Source: Marinobacter changyiensis
GTDB taxonomy: Bacteria; Pseudomonadota; Gammaproteobacteria; Pseudomonadales; Oleiphilaceae
NCBI RefSeq assembly: GCF_009193265.1
Contig: NZ_VZZZ01000005.1
Span: forward strand, 372,001-436,000
DNA: 64,000 nucleotides
Reading direction: 5' to 3'
Positions 59,839 through 64,000 of this stretch are shown piece by piece; position 1 is the first letter of the stretch, and every line of letters starts with the position of its first letter. The notes beneath the pieces were generated by a model. That model was not told the DNA's origin and did no database searches. It saw nothing but the letters and a program-made list of their open reading frames with translations. A program made the translations under genes and the position numbers.

Positions 59839-60798
59839 TCAGGCCCCTGGTTCTCTTCGCTTGATAACGACCAGCGCAACACCGGTGATGGAAATCACGC
59901 CACCAGCCATGGCCAGCAGGCCCAAGCGCTCGTCAAACAGGATATAGGCCTCAAGCGCCGTCACCGGCGGCACCAGGTAAAACAGACTGGCTACCTGGGA
60001 CGCCGCACCCCGGCGGATCAGCAGCATCAGCAACAGGATGGCACCAATGGAAACCCCGAACACCAGCCAGGCCATGGACAGTATCAACTGAATATCCCAG
60101 ATCACCACCCGGGTCTCCAGGGTAAACGCACCAATAGCAAACAGTACAGAAGCGGCGCAATACTGGATGAAAGTGCCGGTCAGCAGGTTTGTGCGCTCAC
60201 CGTGACGCTTTTGATAAACCGTGCCCACGGAGATGCCCAGCAGCGACAATGCCGCCCACCACAGTGTCCATAACGGAAAGCCCGCCATACCATCCCCGCC
60301 CCCGAGCTGCTCAAACAATACCAGTGCAATGCCTACCAGGCCGAGGGACAGACCCAGCCACTGGCGCATGGCCACCGGCTCTCGCAACATCACAACCGCC
60401 GCCACTGCGGTGACCAGGGGCTGCAAACCCACAATCAGCGAAATGATACCCGCCGGCATTCCACCCTGGATGGCGTAATACACACCGCCCAGATAACAAC
60501 CGTGCACCAGAATACCGGTCACCGCTGTGTGGGCTACCCCTTGCCAGGAAGGCCAAGGGGCCTTCATTACCCGTATCAGCACCGCCAGGACAGCCAGCGT
60601 AAACAGCATCCTGATAAGCAACAGGGTAAACGGCTCCGCATAAGGCAAGCCGTACTTGGCTCCGATAAACCCGGTGCTCCAGAGCCAGACAAAAAGAACC
60701 GGCACCAGATACAGCCCGACCGGCTTTGGAGGTTTGGCGGTAGCAGAAGCTCGGGTGGCGGCGTTCCTAGTCATCTGGACAATGGCTTTTTTGACCAT
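59839..60798 (-). CDS. EamA/DMT-family transporter
   Basis: This 319-residue drug/metabolite-family permease has ten transmembrane helices in two EamA repeats (first: VPVLFVWLWSTGFIGAKYGL, second: LWTLWWAALSLLGISVGTVY). A conserved YLVPPVTALEAYILFDERLG precedes the C-terminal basic tail. The start is uncertain among GTG 60810, ATG 60798 and ATG 60774; 60798 was chosen for its length. It is likely co-transcribed with mtgA. Substrate unknown. Confidence 0.87.
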   Translation of the reverse strand: MVKKAIVQMTRNAATRASATAKPPKPVGLYLVPVLFVWLWSTGFIGAKYGLPYAEPFTLLLIRMLFTLAVLAVLIRVMKAPWPSWQGVAHTAVTGILVHGCYLGGVYYAIQGGMPAGIISLIVGLQPLVTAVAAVVMLREPVAMRQWLGLSLGLVGIALVLFEQLGGGDGMAGFPLWTLWWAALSLLGISVGTVYQKRHGERTNLLTGTFIQYCAASVLFAIGAFTLETRVVIWDIQLILSMAWLVFGVSIGAILLLMLLIRRGAASQVASLFYLVPPVTALEAYILFDERLGLLAMAGGVISITGVALVVIKRREPGA

Positions 60799-60972
60799 GG
60801 GGGCGTTCACGCATCCGTATTTATCCCGCTATAGCAATGCAACGTTCGTGGTAATATCGATGCTCCTTCCATGCGAATCCGGTCACTGCGCAGAGTTTGC
60901 CGCACCGGCCTCACTGGAGGGTAGGACACGCGCAGGCGTGAAGTGTGCTACCGACTGGTTGGAGTGTTGAGC

Positions 60973-61077
60973 ATGAGCAAAGAACAGAAGCGTATCAAAG
61001 AGACGAAGAAGAAGCCTGCATTAACGCAGAAAGAGAAGAAAGTGGCAAAGAAGGAGAAAAAAGACTCACAAAGCTGA
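60973..61077 (+). CDS. Lysine-rich small protein, 34 aa
   Basis: A 34-codon ORF (MSKEQKRIKETKKKPALTQK...) with 14 lysines and GGAG 8 nt upstream. Very similar small Lys-rich proteins (MSK-x-Q-K-S-x-K-E-x-K-K-K-P-A) are, as I recall, found across marine gammaproteobacteria. It has no membrane segment and may bind nucleic acid or ribosomes. The region 60811-60972 before it holds its promoter and 5' leader. Confidence 0.6.
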   Translation: MSKEQKRIKETKKKPALTQKEKKVAKKEKKDSQS

Positions 61078-61095
61078 GCATCAGAATTTTTTTAC

Positions 61096-61137
61096 ACCGC
61101 CAGCCAGCGTTAGCAAAAAATCGGCCCGGCTGGCGGT
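61096..61137. terminator. Stem-loop after the 34-aa gene
   Basis: ACCGCCAGCC (61096-61105) pairs perfectly with GGCTGGCGGT (61128-61137) across a 22-nt loop. It lies between the convergent small gene and HNH gene. The T-run lies before rather than after the stem, so it may serve as a weak or Rho-type terminator. Confidence 0.5.
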
Positions 61138-61155
61138 ATGATATGAGCCTCGAGC

Positions 61156-61527
61156 TCACTTCTTGTTGTTCATGGCGTCTTTCAGCCCTGCGAAGGGGTT
61201 AAACGTCGCCGCTTCCCTTCTGGAGTCCGCTCCGCCGCCATAGCGAACGAATGCCTCGAATTTGCTGTGCTCCTCATCGTGACAATAAATGCAGAGCAAC
61301 TCCCAGTTACTGCCATCAGGGGGGTTATAGTCATGATCATGATTGACGTGGTGAACCGTAAGCTCACTCAGGCCCCTGCGATCAAACTCCCGCGCACAGC
61401 GACCGCAGATCCAGGGATAAAGCTTGAGGGCCTTTTCCCGATAGCCTTTTTCACGCTGGGCGATGTACTGGCGTTGCTCTTCCAGCAATCGGTCAAGTTT
61501 GCCTGTATTGGTCTGTGATTTTGTCAT
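61156..61527 (-). CDS. HNH-domain protein (YajD-like)
   Basis: This 123-residue protein has an HNH endonuclease fold: CGRCAREF and CIYCHDEEHSKFEAF supply the zinc-binding cysteine pairs, and TVHHVNHDHDYNPPDGSNWE the catalytic His-Asn-His. It resembles E. coli YajD (115 aa), of unknown role. It has a predicted basic helix at the N-terminus (LEEQRQYIAQREKGYREKAL). It is monocistronic. Confidence 0.88.
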   Translation of the reverse strand: MTKSQTNTGKLDRLLEEQRQYIAQREKGYREKALKLYPWICGRCAREFDRRGLSELTVHHVNHDHDYNPPDGSNWELLCIYCHDEEHSKFEAFVRYGGGADSRREAATFNPFAGLKDAMNNKK

Positions 61528-61581
61528 GATCCACCTGCCACGGTACTGAACGAACGATATGCCACTACTTTAATGCACAAA

Positions 61582-62667
61582 TCAGCTGGACGGAATGGCC
61601 GTGATGCGATGGTTATCAACGTCCCAGATGGTGTTTCTGAGTGCGGCGGGAATTTCCCGGAGACGGATTCGCGTGACCTTGGTGAAATGGTGCGCGTTGG
61701 CCCGGTGACACGCCGCGAGATGGTAGTTGGGAATGGAAGCAGAGAGGTGATGTATGTGATGGTAGGCGATATTGGCGGTGAGCCAGTTGAGCCACGCGGG
61801 CAATATCAGAAAACTGGTGCCCTCTACCGCAGCACGATTGTAGTCCCAGCTGGCCTTGTCTGCCGCCCAGGCGTCCTCGAAATTGTGCTGCACCGCGAAC
61901 AGAATAATACCGCCAGCACCCGCCAGGGAAAGGCTGATGAGATAGACGATGAAGAAGATTGCCGGCCCGACTGTCAGGCACATCATCGCCCAAAGCGACA
62001 ACAGCACCAGGTTGTTGCCGGTCATATGACGGTACTCGGCGGCTGTTTTCCAGTAGCGGCACTCAAACCCCTGGGCAATCGAACGAAGTGACGCCCCCGG
62101 ATTGGCGCGTTTTTCTTTCAGCAGGTGGCCAAGCAAAGCAATGTTGCCCTTGATCCAGGTGAGGCGCGGATTGAAGAACAGGTAGAGGAAACCGCCGACC
62201 GGTGCAAACGCTATATTACGCGTCAACCGATACTTCCGTTGCTGTTTTGGGGTAAGCGCATTGAATTCGGCCAGCGACAGTGTCGCCAACGGGCCCCGGT
62301 ATTCATCCCAGTTACCATTGGTGGCGTGATGAAACGCGTGATTTTTGGACCAGACATACTGCGGCATGCCACATAGCACCCCCAGACAGAAACCGGCCAC
62401 CTTGTTGTATTTCGAACTAGCAAACAGGGAATTATGACCGCACTCGTGCATCAGCACAAAGACCCTGAGCAAAATCAGGCTCAAGGCCAGAATACACAGC
62501 GCTGTAAGCCAATAGGACACAGAGACGCTGACGATAGCCAGATACCATAAAACCGTATAAGGGATAACCGTCGTCAAAAGCTGGCCGGCAGCTTTAACAT
62601 CGGATTTTTTTGAGTAACGGGCAACTATCTGTTTCTTTTCAGCTGCCAGCGTTTTTATACAACTCAT
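61582..62667 (-). CDS. Membrane fatty acid desaturase
   Basis: This 361-residue membrane desaturase has the three histidine boxes that bind the di-iron centre: HECGHNS (His74-His78), KNHAFHHATNGN (His110, His113, His114) and YHHIHHLSASIPNYH near residue 300. Several transmembrane helices surround them. It introduces a double bond into acyl chains, using electrons from ferredoxin or rubredoxin. Its sequence fits the FADS/DesA-like family; position specificity is unknown. No gene of the electron chain is adjacent. Confidence 0.9.
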   Translation of the reverse strand: MSCIKTLAAEKKQIVARYSKKSDVKAAGQLLTTVIPYTVLWYLAIVSVSVSYWLTALCILALSLILLRVFVLMHECGHNSLFASSKYNKVAGFCLGVLCGMPQYVWSKNHAFHHATNGNWDEYRGPLATLSLAEFNALTPKQQRKYRLTRNIAFAPVGGFLYLFFNPRLTWIKGNIALLGHLLKEKRANPGASLRSIAQGFECRYWKTAAEYRHMTGNNLVLLSLWAMMCLTVGPAIFFIVYLISLSLAGAGGIILFAVQHNFEDAWAADKASWDYNRAAVEGTSFLILPAWLNWLTANIAYHHIHHLSASIPNYHLAACHRANAHHFTKVTRIRLREIPAALRNTIWDVDNHRITAIPSS

Positions 62668-62802
62668 TAGACAGGCTCTCAGGCCGGAACACGGAAAGTT
62701 AGGGCCTGCAACTTAACAGCCTGACACCTGCCTGGCTACCTTCACCTGTCTATTCTTCGGATACAATTTGTTAACGGCGGTGCGCCCGCGACATTTGCTC
62801 TG

Positions 62803-64000
62803 TCAGCACAACGCCCCGTTCACTATGGCCCGCAACTCTTGCCGGATCGGGTAAGACGAGGATGGAATCAGCTGAGTCATGAAGATCATTACCAGCTCCT
62901 CCACTGGATCAATATAGAAATTGGTGCTCGCCAAGCCACCCCATCCGTACTCCCCCACCGACCCGTTGATCTGTGACCTGGCCACATCCGTCTTGACCGA
63001 GAATCCGAGCCCGAAACCACTGCCGGCATACGGAGTCTCACTGAAGGCGCCGACAGATAGTCCGGGAAGGTCCTGATTGCCCGGCAAATGGTTTTGCCGC
63101 ATGAACTCGAGGGTCTTACGTCCTATGATGCGCCGGCCACGGAAGCTTCCGCCCTGACAGAGAGCCTGGGCAAAATGAAAATAGTCATCGATGGTCGACA
63201 CCAGTCCCCCGCCGCCGGATTGAAAGCGGTCCTGCCGCCGATAGTTGGAAGTCTCCGGCTCATCCTGCAATTTGAAGCGGTCCCCGGTTTCATAGAGGTA
63301 ACAGGCAGCGAACCGGTCAAGCTGGTCATCTCGTACATAGAAACCGGTGTCTGACATTTCCAACGGATCAAAAATATGCTCCTTCAGATAGTCATCAAAG
63401 GGTTGATCTGCGAGCAGTTGCACAAGGTAGCCCAGCACATCCGTACTGACGGAATAATTCCAGGCGGTTCCGGGCGAGAATTCCAGCGGCAGTTCCGCGA
63501 GCCTCTCCACCAGGGTTTCCAGGGTCAGGCTCGAGCTGCCATCCAGTGCCAGTTCCCGGTAGGCTGCATCCACATTGGTGCGGTTCATAAACCCGTAAGT
63601 CAGGCCCGACATGTGAGTAAACAGGTCGCGGATGGTCATGGTGGTGGAGGCCGGAACGGTCAGAAAATTCGGATAGAGCCCGCTTTTGTATACCCGCCGG
63701 TTTTTCCAGGCTGGAATGTACTTGTGCACCGGATCGTCCAGCAGGAATCGCCCCTGCTCGTACAATTGCATCATCGCGATCGACGTGATGGGCTTGGTCA
63801 TCGAATAAATACGGAAGATCGTATCGCGGCTGACAGCTTTACCACGCTCTACGTCCATCAGCCCCTGAGCTTTCACACAGGCAATCTCCCCACGCCGGGC
63901 AACCAGTGTCAGCGTGCCTGGTAGTTTGCCGGGCTCAATATACCGGCGTTCAAGGTGAGCATTAATGTGATCGAGTTGCGCCAGCGAGAGGCCTGCGATC
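62803..64000 (-). CDS. Serine hydrolase (beta-lactamase/esterase class), 5' end cut by window edge
   Basis: The frame is open from 64000 to a stop at 62803, giving 399 residues, and the true N-terminus lies beyond the window. The SxxK motif is [20 protein letters not shown], with a YxN-like [14 protein letters not shown] (Tyr-Ser) and the final GYGG-like [14 protein letters not shown]. It belongs to the class C beta-lactamase/DD-peptidase/esterase superfamily; many such proteins are esterases rather than lactamases. An internal start at 63876 (GTG) is not needed because homology continues upstream ([19 protein letters not shown]). Confidence 0.88.
   Translation of the reverse strand, partial: IAGLSLAQLDHINAHLERRYIEPGKLPGTLTLVARRGEIACVKAQGLMDVERGKAVSRDTIFRIYSMTKPITSIAMMQLYEQGRFLLDDPVHKYIPAWKNRRVYKSGLYPNFLTVPASTTMTIRDLFTHMSGLTYGFMNRTNVDAAYRELALDGSSSLTLETLVERLAELPLEFSPGTAWNYSVSTDVLGYLVQLLADQPFDDYLKEHIFDPLEMSDTGFYVRDDQLDRFAACYLYETGDRFKLQDEPETSNYRRQDRFQSGGGGLVSTIDDYFHFAQALCQGGSFRGRRIIGRKTLEFMRQNHLPGNQDLPGLSVGAFSETPYAGSGFGLGFSVKTDVARSQINGSVGEYGWGGLASTNFYIDPVEELVMIFMTQLIPSSSYPIRQELRAIVNGALC

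Noticed and set aside
1..64000. CRISPR arrays, tRNA, rRNA, transposase or prophage genes
   Set aside because: No array of spaced repeats, no cloverleaf or rRNA segment, no transposase, integrase or phage structural gene was recognised by reading. A dedicated tRNA or covariance search was not possible here.

Overview
The window looks like a chromosomal segment of a marine gammaproteobacterium, most likely Marinobacter or a close relative. The grounds are the moderately high GC content, a Na+-type Mrp antiporter operon, a TRAP transporter operon, several Pseudomonas-type uncharacterised families (the PA2778/PA2779 pair, DUF2007, DUF3750, DUF4112, DUF4136), and many lipid and amino-acid catabolic genes. 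No taxonomic search was run. I see no rRNA, tRNA, CRISPR array, transposase or prophage module. Both edges cut genes: an acyl-CoA dehydrogenase on the left and a serine hydrolase on the right.

Layout. 1-3.6 kb: acyl-CoA dehydrogenase, a small ORF, a CNNM/CBS membrane protein and a crotonase. 3.7-9.6 kb: the mrpA(B)CDEFG cation/proton antiporter operon, with a 21-codon ORF linking mrpF to mrpG. 9.6-16 kb: DUF4112, ppnP, an acyl-CoA ligase, a GST, dadA, yciH and two small envelope or regulatory proteins. 16-18.1 kb: a CpxA/CpxR-like two-component pair with a CpxR-box-like repeat upstream. 18.3-21.9 kb: a GNAT-fold protein, a TPP riboswitch directly in front of an SSS-family symporter (ThiV-like), and a DUF3750 lipoprotein. 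22-25.3 kb: alkB, a Sel1 protein, the PA2779/PA2778 pair, a 189-nt inverted-repeat element and the 3' remnant of a COG1910-like gene.

25.4-33.3 kb is one unidirectional operon: an N-formylglutamate-amidohydrolase-like enzyme, dctQ, dctM, dctP, a glutamine-synthetase-like ligase, an aldehyde dehydrogenase and an iron alcohol dehydrogenase. Together these could import an amine or amino alcohol, cap it with glutamate, oxidise it in two steps and release it. This is my best candidate for an undescribed catabolic system. 33.4-41.9 kb: an Ada-like repair regulator, an MFS transporter, class I aldolase, a glutaredoxin-like protein, a spermidine-synthase-like protein, an orphan binding protein, a LysR regulator, a 64-aa protein with an ideal ribosome binding site, a membrane-anchored receiver protein and a Crp/Fnr regulator.

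42-47.4 kb is an amino-acid catabolic block: gabT, an MHYT protein with a degenerate GGDEF domain, an Lrp regulator diverging from astA, and a short DUF1338 protein. 47.4-52.6 kb: a polytopic PilZ protein, a stand-alone AbiTii-domain protein, a 4-TM protein, an anchored AIG2-like protein, a DJ-1/PfpI protein and a ribbon-helix-helix protein. 52.8-64 kb: an MCP, a C40 peptidase, DUF2784, rsuA, a large MscS channel, mtgA, an EamA transporter, a 34-aa lysine-rich protein, a YajD-like HNH protein, a fatty acid desaturase and a serine hydrolase.
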